A stretch of DNA of 48,425 bases from Nemertoderma westbladi (Eukaryota; Xenacoelomorpha; Nemertodermatida; Nemertodermatidae). Positions 20,264-30,213 of the stretch are shown piece after piece (positions within the stretch are counted from its first letter, which is position 1; each line of letters opens with the position of its first letter). Made by a program: the position numbers and the translations under genes. The notes under the pieces are model-generated. The model searched no databases, had not been told where the DNA came from, and saw only the letters and a list, made by a program, of their open reading frames with translations. The stretch is from NCBI GenBank assembly GCA_032718475.1, contig JAUCBJ010006823.1, forward strand, positions 1-48,425. Direction: 5' to 3'.

Positions 20264-20790
20264 GTATAAAGGCGACTATTCGACCTAGTGAACTGAGGGT
20301 AAGTCGCAAGTCGCTAAAAGTCGCAACACTTTATATGTAGACTATAGTGGTGGAGCCGACTTTCCCGACCAAATCGATTCTTCCGACCACCACTTGGGCC
20401 GTGTATAAAGGCGACTATTCGACCCAGTGAACTGAGTATAAGTCGCAAGTAGTCGGCTAGTCGGCTTAGATATATCATAAACAGGGGTGGTCGGAAGAGT
20501 CGAATTGGTCGGCAAAGTCGGCTCCCCTATAGTCTACATATAATAAACTTTTGTGACTTTTAGCGACCCTCCATATAGTCAATGGTAGACCTATGATGAT
20601 TTATGTAAGTGGAACTGCCGACCACTTGCGACTCACCCTCAGTTCACAGGGTCGAATAGTCGGCTTTATACACGGTCCAAGAGGTGCTCGGAGTAGTCGA
20701 ATTGGTCGGCAAAGTCGGCTCCAGTTATAGTCTACATATAAAGTTTTGCGACTTTTTGCGACTTTTTGCGACTCTCCATATGCCGTATTG
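20264..20790. repeat. CGAC/GTCG-rich foldback repeat (possible non-autonomous DNA element)
   Basis: GTATAAAGGCGACTATTCGA occurs at 20264 and again in direct orientation at 20402, and its reverse complement ends at 20672. A second module (TATATGTAGACTATAG... GTCGGGAAAGTCGGCTCC type) occurs forward at about 20331-20395 and inverted at about 20484-20550 and 20690-20750. The block is therefore a set of nested inverted repeats able to fold on itself. No transposase or clear target duplication is visible. Confidence 0.65.
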
Positions 20791-21440
20791 AATATTGTGT
20801 ATGTAGGCCTAACTGTACGATATATGTAATCCAACCACCGCACCACTTACTTACTTGCTAGTTGCTGTATTCTCAGTAGGAAAAGTTACATGAGGTCAGA
20901 CTTTTTTTATATATAGAAAAAGTATAAACCTGATTGACATGTGGGAGTTAGATTTCATTTGAAATAGGTTATGTGTAATATATTTTTTTAATGTTTTTCT
21001 TTAACCATTAAACATAATTACTTGTTACTTCCTTATTCTATTAAATTTATACACAGTGTACTCTGTGTACTGTACATTATTGTCAATTATACTGCTCTTT
21101 CAACTATTACGATATCAATATAAATTAAAGAGACAGGAGTTTCTAACCACACATTTGTCTTTAAGAATTATGGTAAAAGACCATCTTATTGAAGCATACT
21201 TTTCTAACCAAAACAATAAAGGCATTTCTTAAAAATTAATAGAAAGGAGCAGGTTAGATAGGCCAGCATTTACCATCCCGGCTATCTAATATCTCGTCTG
21301 ATGTTTAATTTTCAATTAAGGGAAATGAGCAGGTTACAAAAAAAAAACACGCACGTTTTTCGTTTTTCACGTTTTTCTATCCAAAACAATAAACGAAAGT
21401 CAATAGAACAGGATACAGTTATATTTAATTATACACATAC
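20791..21440. other. AT-rich intronic spacer
   Basis: Nothing recognised. Short open frames have no family resemblance. Confidence 0.35.
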
Positions 21441-21899
21441 TTACTGTATCGTCGGTAATTCGACAAAACCCCCTAAGTCGATTTTTGTAGTTTTGAGAAA
21501 AACGAAAAAAACTGAATATTTTAAGAAATCTTGAGTAATGCGATCTAATTGTTGACTAAATATAATCTAAAATAGCGTATAATATGTTTGGGCACATATT
21601 TTTAGAGGTAGATCGCATTTTAGACCATTTAATTTTATATCTGTTGTTTTGCCAGATTGTGAAACAAAATACTTAGGTTAGAACATACAATTAAGGGGGG
21701 TTTTCCTTAGCATGTGGGGTTTTATCAGATACAGTCTGGCCCATTAAATGACTTTATTAATGGATCTAAGGGTCCAATAAGGCAAAGCTCTTATATTATA
21801 AACACTGTAATATTACCATTATTTTTATAATTAGTACTTCTACTATCAGCATGCTGCATTGAAACTGCATTATTATGTATTACATATATATTAATAATG
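21441..21899. repeat. Diverged repeat with AAGGGGTTTT motif
   Basis: The reverse complement of about 21456-21485 (AAAATCGACTTAGGGGGTTT) closely matches 25660-25690. A further GGGGTTTTATCAGAT occurs near 21717. It probably belongs to the same unclassified repeat as 25378-25700. Confidence 0.45.
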
Positions 21900-22290
21900 C
21901 TGTGCCGGCTTGTCAATAAAATTGCGATGTCACAACTCCCTACCACATTAGCCAGTGTTTAGGCGTCCCAAAAAAGGGATGGGCCGTCCACCATGTTTAT
22001 TTATTCGCCAAAGCACAATATTATGCACTGACTGGTCCTCACGGCAAAAGCAATGTCCTGCAAAGCGGAGGCGGTTCAGGTCAAGTGTCAAGCTAAGGAA
22101 GACTAATGGATGTTTCCTCCAATGTTGTCTAGAGTCTGATTGGAGATGTGTTCATTGTACTTGACACTATGAACCCGGTGCATCATTCTTGTAAAAGTGT
22201 CAAGCAGAGATTTGGTATCCTCTGCAGTTAGAAGCCAGCGTAGACTACCACATACGAGTATTGGTTCTACTGCTGCTCCAAAGATAATCG
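21900..22290 (-). mobile_element. LINE fragment, 3' coding end
   Basis: The nucleotide sequence matches the C-terminal and 3' part of the LINE family (blocks GGGCCGTCCACCATG, CTGGTCCTCACGGC and CAATGTCCTGCAAAGCGGAG) with many indels. No usable frame remains. Confidence 0.7.
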
Positions 22291-22688
22291 AACATTTAGA
22301 TCCCGTTTTATTCCATGGGACAGCCCAGACTCCCTATTTTATAACTGTTTGCGCTGTCTGGATCGTGGTCATCCTGCCACACCTGCTGTTGGAAACTAAT
22401 TGATGTTCATCATCTTCCGTCAGCATTCGTCATTTACCTATTGATTGCCATAGAATCCGGTAGAGTATCATACTCAAGATTGATGCTATGGGAATCCGTA
22501 GGCCTAAGAGATAAAACAATCCCTTCCCAATTATTATTGTCTTAACACTTTCTATAATTACCGGCTGCAGTCCTGTTCCATCATCATCTCTGATATTGTT
22601 ATTGTAGACATCTAAAACAGATAAATCTCGATTTGTCATTGCTTCACCGTGAACATCTTCAGCTAAACTCTATAATCGGCCTGCTGAC
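22291..22688. other. Unassigned intronic segment
   Basis: A 69-codon minus-strand frame (22639-22430) has a hydrophobic stretch (GLFYLLGLRIPIASILSMIL) but no splice sites or homology I recognise. I do not call it a gene. Confidence 0.25.
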
Positions 22689-23900
22689 TTAACTATGCTG
22701 GCTTAACAAAAATATTTTGCTACTACCATGCAATCCACAATTGACAAGCCCAATGCAGGTTGCATTAAGAATGCTATGCCAGCATATCAACAAAGATTCA
22801 TCGCCACAACTCCCTATCCCCCATGAATTTCGACAGACTATTCGCATCTACAAAACCAGTGTCCTTTAAGAGGCGTCTCACAAAAGTCATGGGCTGTCCA
22901 CCATGCTTATTTTCTCCATGGGGCTGCCAAAGTAAAAGATTGTGCACTGCACAGGCTGGTCCTCACTGCGAAAACAATCTCCTGCAAAGCGGAGGCGGCT
23001 TTGTTCAAGTGTCGAGCTTGGGGGAATAAATGAGACACCTCCAATGTTATATAGTGTCTGGTTGGAGATGCGTGAGCATTGTAGTTGACACAGTCACCCC
23101 GACGTAGCATTCTTGTAAATGAGATTCGGTGTTCTCAGCAGGTAGAGCCCAGCATGGACTCTCATAGAGGAGTACTGGGACTACTGCTGTTCTAAATAAT
23201 GAGACCCTAAGTTTCAGATTAATTCTCTGTGACTTACAAATCCTGGAAAGCCTATTCAAGGCTGCCCATGCCTTTCCCTTACGTATTCGAAGGTCCTCAC
23301 CTGACTTCCGGATCCATGATCCCAAGTAACAGAAGTCGTCCACATGCACAAGCATACCATTCTTTGAGCTTATGCACATACGATCAGATATTTCCTGATG
23401 ACTTTCAAAATTATCTGTTAAAATTTTGGCCTTCTTGGAGTTAACAAAAAGATCATCACTTGAAGCAGCCTATTCTAATGAGCTGAGGAGCTGTTCGGCT
23501 CCTTCTAGTGATTCTGAGAGTACTCCTAAGTCATCAGCAAAGTCTAGATCAGTTAGGTATGTCAATTATGAACAAGAATGGCGCAAGTGTGTTACCCTGG
23601 ATGACTACCCATAACATTCCGAATGGTTCTGTCACCGTCAACAGTAGTAGCAATAGCAAAAATAATACAAATGTCTTCGAACCATCTTACTAATCTGATT
23701 GCTGCAATAATTCCATTAGGTATCCCATATAATGAAAGTATGCTGAACATACGTGAGCGAGAGACTGAATCAAAGGGCTTGACGAAGTCAACAAAGCTAG
23801 CAGCCAGATGCCTGTCTTTCTTTTTTGACAACTCTTCAATTATCCTTCTAAGTGCTAAAATGGGCTCCATGGTCCCACGACCTTTTTACGGAACCCAAAT
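22689..23900 (-). mobile_element. LINE fragment, degenerate RT and 3' UTR
   Basis: The minus strand carries, in shifting frames, MEPILALRRIIEELSKKKDR and SRSRMFSILSLYGIPNGII (23870-23592), then VDDFCYLGSWIRKSGEDLRI and KGKAWAALNRLSRICKS (23379-23047). The catalytic Asp reads FVDFVKPFDS. Many frameshifts are present. The 3' part (22690-22800) has the ACCATGCAATCCACAATTG block shared with 35150-35710. Its 5' end meets the 30-bp minisatellite. Confidence 0.8.
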
Positions 23901-24892
23901 CATCTCCAGCTACTCTCACAACTGATTGAACATTGTCAGCTACACTCACAACTGATTGAACATCGTCAGTTACACTCACTACCGGTTGAACATCTCCAGC
24001 TACACACACTACCGGTTGAACATCTCCAGTTACGCTCACTACCAGTTGAACATCTCCAGTTACACTCAGTACCGGTTGAACATCTTCAGCTACACTCACT
24101 ACCGGTTGAACATCTCCAGCTACACTCACTACCGGTTGAACATCTCCAGATACTCTCACTACCAGTTGAACATCGCCAGTTACACTCAGTACTGGTTGAA
24201 CATCGTCAGCTACACTCACTACCGGTTGAACATCTCCAGTTACACTCACTGCCGGTTGAACATCTCCAGCTATACTCACTAACGGTTGAACATCTCCAGC
24301 TACACTCACTACCGTTTGAACATGTCCAGTTACACTCACTACCAGTTAAACATCTCAATTTACACTCAGTACTTGTTAAACATCTTCAGCTGCACTCACT
24401 ACTGTTTGAACATCTTCAGCTACACTCACTACAGGTTGAATATCTTCAGCTACACTCACTACCGGTTGAACATCTCCAGTTACACTCACTACCAGTTAAA
24501 CATCTCCAGTTACACTCACTACCGGTTGAACATCTCCAGTTACACTATCAGTACTTGTTAAACATCTTCAGCTGCACTCACTACTGGTTGAACATCTTCA
24601 GCTACACTCACTACAGGTTGAACATCTCCAGCTACACTCACTACCGGTTGAACATCTCCAGTTACACTCACTACCAGTTAAACATCTCCAGTTACACTCA
24701 GTACTTGTTAAACATCTTCAGCTGCACTCACTACTGGTTGAACATCTTCAGCTACACTCACTACAGGTTGAACATCTCCAGCTACACTCACTACCAGTGA
24801 AACATCTCCAGTTACACTCAGTACTTGTTAAACATCTTCAGCTGCATTCACTACTGGTTGAACATCTTCAGCTACACTCTCTACTAGAGGAT
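23901..24892. repeat. 30-bp minisatellite, about 33 units
   Basis: The unit resembles TTGAACATCTCCAGCTACAC followed by TCACTACCGG. It reads open on both strands (ten-residue repeats SYTHYRLNIS forward, VSVAGDVQPV reverse), a consequence of a period divisible by three. A variant with AGTACTTGTTAAACATC recurs at 24368, 24550, 24700 and 24820, showing higher-order groups of six, five and four units; one unit has a 3-bp insertion. Confidence 0.9.
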
Positions 24893-24944
24893 ATCTACAG
24901 TTCTATAAAGTAACTTGTAAATGGACCAGTAAGTAGACTTGCAA

Positions 24945-25172
24945 ATAATCTTGTGCTTTGGCGTCCTCATGGAGTGAATAAGCATGGTGGACAGCCCATG
25001 ACTTTCTTGAGACGAATCTCAAAGGATACTGGCCTTGAAGATGCGGATGATCTAACAAATGTCATGGGTGATAGGGAGTTGTGGTGGCGCAATTTTGTGG
25101 ACAAACCGGCACAGCATTCTTAGAAATGCAGCTGCAATGCAGCGTGCCGATCCTAGTAGTAGTAGTAGTGTA
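24945..25172 (+). mobile_element. LINE 3' end with (TAG)n tail
   Basis: The sequence matches the end of the LINE at 34610-34830 (GTGAATAAGCATGGTGGACA, TGGCCTTGAAGATGCGGATG, GCATTCTTAGAAATGCAGC) and ends in GCCGATCCTAGTAGTAGTAG, the 3' terminus of this family. Confidence 0.8.
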
Positions 25173-25780
25173 AATGGATCCCCCGCCCCCAGATTTTCGC
25201 CAAAGGTTAAAATAAGCTTTACACCTTTCCAGCTATTTTAATATAGGCCTACTGTTAGGTGTTGAGTATAGGCAACCTATTCATTCTAATACTAATACCG
25301 TAGACCTACTTCAAACCTCACTCCATTAATTATTTCAAGGCCAATTTTCCTATCATATTGTGGCAAACGGGCATATTCGGGGTTTATCAGAACAAAATCA
25401 TTAAAAGTCCCTCTGACATTTAACTAATAAGAAACCCCCTAATATCTAATTTAAGGGGTTTTATCAGAAATTAAATCCCCTATTGAAGGTGCTTAAACAG
25501 AGTTTTTTCCTACTTAGGGGGTTTTAACAGATCAAGCTATATTTAGACGGGATCTTATTTTGCGTTTTTCTCCGTTAATAACGCTGTTTTAACTTCTGGG
25601 GTTTTGTCAGAAGGTGGATATCAATCTAAGGTACCAGAATCACCAAAAACCTGAAAACGGCCAAAAATCGACTTAAGGGGTTTTACCAGATTACCCACGG
25701 TATGTACACAGTTTTAGTGCGAAAAATAGAGTATTTTAAAATCATTAATAATTAAACCGCATATATACTGGTATAGTGAG
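25173..25780. repeat. Unclassified repeat with recurrent GGGGTTTTRTCAGA motif
   Basis: Variants of GGGGTTTTATCAGA occur at about 25379, 25455, 25515, 25599 and 25677, roughly 60-85 bp apart, all on the plus strand. The last sits in AAAATCGACTTAAGGGGTTT, also found inverted at 21456. No ORF is evident. Confidence 0.5.
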
Positions 25781-27278
25781 TTAATCTGTGACATGCAATC
25801 TGTGATCCCCTGACGGCAGCCAGCTGATCTGTAGGTTTCGCCCCGCAACTGAAGGCATTCTCAGGAGGCCAAGCCAGGAAATGTAGATAGAAATTCCCAA
25901 AGGGGGACGGAACAGGTAACGGAATGAAGATATGTCTGTACTGTAACTAACCACTGGGAAGCAGCACTGTAAACTTGCGCCAGTCACGCAACTTTCTGCT
26001 TGTTGATAACCGGCTTGCGTGTTTGGATGTAATACATTTCAAGCTTTGGCAAGACTGACCGCAATGGGTGTCTAGCAATTACAGTGAAATGTTTAAACAA
26101 TTCACGCCAGTCAGTCAGCCAACGTGTATTGGGCTCGCCGCGTTGCGTCATGATGTGGTTGTGCACAGTCTTACCCTGTTCGCTCCCATCATTGGCTGTC
26201 CCATCCTGGTGCTGTCTAACGCGTTCAAACAAGTGATGGATGGTGTGTCCAACATATTCCCCCTTACAAGAGGGACAAGAGAAAGAGTAAACGACGTTAG
26301 ACGCAAGGATTTCCGGGATGGGGTGTTTGAGAGATGGGAGTGACTGGCGCAGTTTAGATGTTGTAAAAACAAACCGAAATGGCCGTGTGCAAGACCTGGG
26401 TATAAGACCACGCAACTTTCGAACAAACAGATCAGTTGCCCGACCTCGGTACTCAAACTTACAGATAATAGGCTTGGAATCATCAGCAGCTGCCTGGTCG
26501 ACCGGGTCAATGACCTCGGTGGGGACAGTTGTTGATGCCTCGCCCCAAGAACCACTGCCTGCACGCCCCCTAGCTGCTTGAACTACGGCTAGCTCATGCT
26601 CGACCATCGTATCAGTATATTGGTTATTGCTTAGAATATTCTTTAAACATCCCCAATAGCGGTATAGAGTTGGGAACCATCCCCACCCTTACTGGCATTA
26701 AAGATGCGATGAAACATACCACGAACTACACCGCGTTTGTGAGACTCAGGGGCACTGTGCGAGTGTGTGACTGTGCGAGTATGGGGCCCAATGGAGACCC
26801 CATAGCGACACCATCTTTCTGACAGACATAGTTACCATGGTGATCTAGGAATACGACATCCTTGGTGGCTAACAGCATAAGACCAATAAATTGGTCCTTG
26901 CTGATTGGCTGGCTGTCCGGATGCCGCTCATAGAGTAGATCAGCAGCAAGCTGCACCGCCTCCCTCAGTGGGATGTTAGTGAATAAACTCACGAAGTCCA
27001 GGGAGTAGAGACGGTCCGTGGGTTCTGCCTCTAGTTCAGCGAGACGATCGGTAGACCCAGCACTGTTAGTAGATATCTTGCCTTCAGGCAGCACATCCAG
27101 CATGTCTCTGAGAAACCCATCGACAGGATGGTAAATGCTGCCGGGCATAGAGGTTATGGGACGGAGTGGGACACCAGCTTTATGTACCTTAGCAAGGCCA
27201 TACAGCTTGGTAGGAGTGTATCTTTGCGAGGCAATAGCCTGGCTAGAAGTTCCTTATTCTCATTCCCCACGATTCTGG
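25781..27278 (-). mobile_element. Penelope-like element, minus copy, RT (catalytic part deleted) and GIY-YIG endonuclease
   Basis: Read from 27278 downward, a frameshifted RT segment holds KLYGLAKVHKAGVPLRPITS, the Penelope-type fingers motif, then SLDFVSLFTNIPLREAVQLA, HHGNYVCQKDG and GVAMGSPLGPILA. Immediately after, about 200 bp containing the YIDD catalytic box (present in the plus copy) is missing and the frame jumps to the thumb region. Frame 26607-25984 carries the GIY-YIG-type endonuclease with its cysteine pair (VVYSFSCPSCKGEYVGHTI) and QHQDGTANDGSEQGK, NTRWLTDWRELF. Further upstream coding sequence lies at 28304-28484, beyond the Foldback insertion. Confidence 0.88.
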
Positions 27279-28294
27279 GGAAGCAGGACAATTCGGTCCC
27301 GGACAATTCGGTCCGGACAATTCGGTCCCGGACAATTCGGTCCCGGACAATTCGGTCCCATTAATTTTGTGTTTTGGGACCGAATTGTCCGGGACCGAAT
27401 TGTCCGGGACCGAATTGTCCGGGACCGAATTGTCCAGGACCGAATTGTCCGGGACCAAATTTAATTGGTAATATATAATGGTGAATGTTCTAGAACCTTA
27501 ATATATACGGGTATTATTATATGGTAGCTAGTGTTTTTTTTACTAGCTAGTATTTTTTTAAAAATATAAAAAATTTACTTTTTTTTGTTAACATTATTAT
27601 TTATGGTAGCTACGGTGTTTTTATGGAGCTTGTGATTTATTTACTAGCTAGTAATAGTATGTATTTAAAATGTTTAAAGCTGATTTTTTAATATACTGCG
27701 TAAGTATACTGTATGTGTTGTTGGTTGGTTAACAAGCCTAAATTATTATCCTAGATAATAGCTGGATCTCATTCAGGGACTGTTATGATATCATCAATAT
27801 TTTTGGTAATTAATATAATCAGCAACAGTTTATGCCTAATTCTGAAATATCAATGTTTTCACAAGTGTTTTTATAATTTCAAGGAAATGCTAGCTAGTAA
27901 AAAAAACACTAGCTACACCTTAATAAATAATATATAATAATGTCCTCGAACACTACCAATAACAAAAATAAAAAAAAATACAGTATTTTTAAAATTTCAA
28001 AAAATTCTAGCAAGTAAATAACACTAGCTACCATAACAAATATCTCTACTAATGTTCTAGAACATTCACCAATATCAAAAAAGCACTAAAAAGTTGCTAT
28101 CAGGAACCGGACAATTCGGTCCCGGACAATTCGGTCCCGGACAATTCGGTCCCGGAAAATTCGGTCCCATTTATTTAGAGTTTTGGGACCGAATTGTCCG
28201 GGACCGAATTGTCCGGGACCGAATTGTCCGGGACCGAATTGTCCGGACCGAATTGTCCGGGACCGAATTGTCCGGGACCGAATTGTCCTACATC
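27279..28294. mobile_element. Foldback-type non-autonomous DNA transposon with 15-bp tandem arrays and 9-bp target duplication
   Basis: The element is flanked by CGATTCTGG at 27270-27278 and 28295-28303. Ends are near-identical inverted repeats: GAAGCAGGACAATTCGG on the left, GATGTAGGACAATTCGG read inward from the right. Each end has an array of the 15-bp unit GGACAATTCGGTCCC that inverts midway around an AT-rich pivot (pivots near 27361-27376 and 28170-28184). Inside the arrays, imperfect inverted segments contain GGTGAATGTTCTAGAAC and GGTAGCTAGTGTT on both sides. There is no ORF in the 640-bp AT-rich core. Long repeat-built ends with 9-bp duplications fit Foldback/Mutator-like elements; sea urchin TU elements are similar in design. 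Confidence 0.85.
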
Positions 28295-28303
28295 CGATTC
28301 TGG

Positions 28304-28484
28304 TGACCTCGTCCCGAATAACCTCAGCCCTCCGACGGTAGATATCTATCTTAACAGTACTTGGTCGACCGGGAGGGGGACCAAAGTTGGTCGGGTCGGC
28401 GATGAGCGCATCCGCCTTGGCGAGGTATGACTCCTTCTCCATAATGCAGTACCCGTTCCCCTTGTCGAATGGCACAGCAATCAA
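28304..28484 (-). mobile_element. Penelope-like element, minus copy, part upstream of RT
   Basis: The frame encodes IAVPFDKGNGYCIMEKESYL and continues to RRRAEVIRDEVTR, matching the region before the Penelope RT fingers (the DKG motif). It is separated from the rest of its ORF by the 1-kb Foldback element, and CGATTCTGG is present on both sides of that insertion. Its 5' end, 28484, is also the junction with the plus-strand copy. Confidence 0.8.
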
Positions 28485-29940
28485 GTGAGGGAGGCGGTGC
28501 AGCTTGCTGCTGATCTACTGTATGAGCGGCATCCGGACAGCCAGCCAATCACCAAGGACCAATTTATTGGTCTTATGCTGTTATCCACCATTGATGTCGT
28601 TTTCCTAGCTCACCATGGCAACTACGTCTGTCAGAAAGATGGTGTCGCTATGGGGTCTCCATTGGGCCCCATACTCGCCAACATCTTTCTGTCACAGTTC
28701 AACGAGAGGATCGCTGCGGGCACCAAGCTCAGTGATAGGTACATCGATGACGTATTTAGTGTTGCTAGTAACGGCCCCACTGAGAAGTTGAGAGAGGTCA
28801 ATGTCCTCCATCACAATTTTAGGTTTACCCTTGAGATGGAGGAGAGGGGGGGGGGGGGGGGAGGTTTTCCCCTTTCTTGATTTGGTTGTCACTCGGGTTG
28901 ACTATGCTCTTTCAACAGCGTGGTACCGCAAGCCTACATTTACTGGGCTCGTTCTCAATGTCACTGCGTGTTCCCCTGAGTCTTACAAACGCGGTGTAGT
29001 TCGTGGTATGTTTCATCGCATCTTTAATGCCAGTAAGGGTGGGGATGGTTCCCAACTCTATACCGCTATTGGGGATGCTAAGAATATTCTTAGCAATAAC
29101 CAATATACTGACTGATACGATGGTCGAGCATGAGTTCAAGCCGCTCGGGGGCGTGCAGGCAGTGGTTCTGGGGGCGAGGCACCAACAGCTGTCCCCACCG
29201 AGGTCATTGACCCGGTCGACCAGGCAGCTGCTGATGATTCCAAGCCTATTATCTGTAAGTTCGAGTACCGAGGTCGGGCAACTGATCCGCTTGTTCGAAA
29301 GTTACGTGGTCTTATACCCAGGTCTTGCACACGGCCAGTTCGGTTTGTTTTTACAACATCTAAACTGCGCCAGTCACTCCCATCTCTCAAACACTCCATC
29401 CCGGAAATCCTTGCGTCTAACGTCGTTTACTCTTTCTCTTGTCCCTCTTGTAAGGGGAAATATGTTGGACACACCATCCAAAACTTGTTTGAACGCGTTA
29501 TACAGCACCAGGATTGGACAGCCAATGATGGGAGCGAACAGGGTAAGACTGTGCACAACCACATCATGACGCACCGCGGCGAGCCCAATACACGTTGGCT
29601 GACTGACTGGCGTGAATTGTTTAAACATTTCACTGTAATTACTAGACACCCATTGCGGCCAGTCTTGCAAAAGCTTGAAATGTATTACATCCAAACACGC
29701 AAGCCGGTTATCAACAAGCAGAAACGTGTCTGGCGCAAGTTTACGGTGCTGCTTCCCAGTGGTTATTTTCAGTGCAGACATATCTTCATTTCGTCTTCAT
29801 ATCTTCATTTCGTTACCTGTTCCATCCCCCTTTGGGAATCTCTCTCTACATTTCCTGGCTTGGCCTCCTGAGAATGCCTTCAGTTGCGGGGTGAAACCTA
29901 CAGATAAGCTGGCTGCCGTCAGGTGATCACAGATTGCATG
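28485..29940 (+). mobile_element. Penelope-like element, plus copy, 5'-truncated
   Basis: Coding begins inside RT at VREAVQLAADLLYERHPDSQ, followed by GVAMGSPLGPILANIFLSQF and the catalytic SDRYIDDVFSV. A run of sixteen G (28846-28861) shifts the frame, which resumes as FPFLDLVVTRVDYALST and AWYRKPTFTGLVLNVTA up to a stop near 29115. Another frame carries the endonuclease region: YSFSCPSCKGKYVGHTI, QHQDWTANDGSEQGK, NTRWLTDWRELFKHFTVI, EMYYIQTRKPVINKQK. The 3' end GATCACAGATTGCATG (to 29940) is shared, inverted, with the minus copy at about 25792. The two copies meet head to head at 28484/28485. Confidence 0.88.
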
Positions 29941-30213
29941 CAACGTCTAGGTCTTGTTGCTTTTTAGTTTTTTACATACTTTGGCACTGACATACCTACA
30001 GTTAAGGTTTTTACTTAACGTGCTTGATTAATAAATAAAATACAATTAACTCATTATTATTGGATTTTCAAGCTTCTACTTCAATTATACTGGTATAGGT
30101 AAAATTGGAATAATAAGTACAAAGGTCTATTGCAAAAAATTCGTTAAAATAAATCGAGTTGATTAAAATAGTAAAAAAGTAGAACATTTAGGCTCAGTAA
30201 GCTAGTGAATGCC
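29941..30213. other. AT-rich spacer
   Basis: Nothing recognised between the Penelope 3' end and the 63-bp minisatellite. Confidence 0.35.

Noticed and set aside
22430-22639. Host exon with a membrane segment
   Set aside because: A single short frame with no supporting splice sites, neighbours or recognised motif.
23848-24339. 163-codon minus frame (GDVQPVVSV repeats) as a gene
   Set aside because: It lies within a 30-bp tandem repeat that is open on both strands because its period is a multiple of three.
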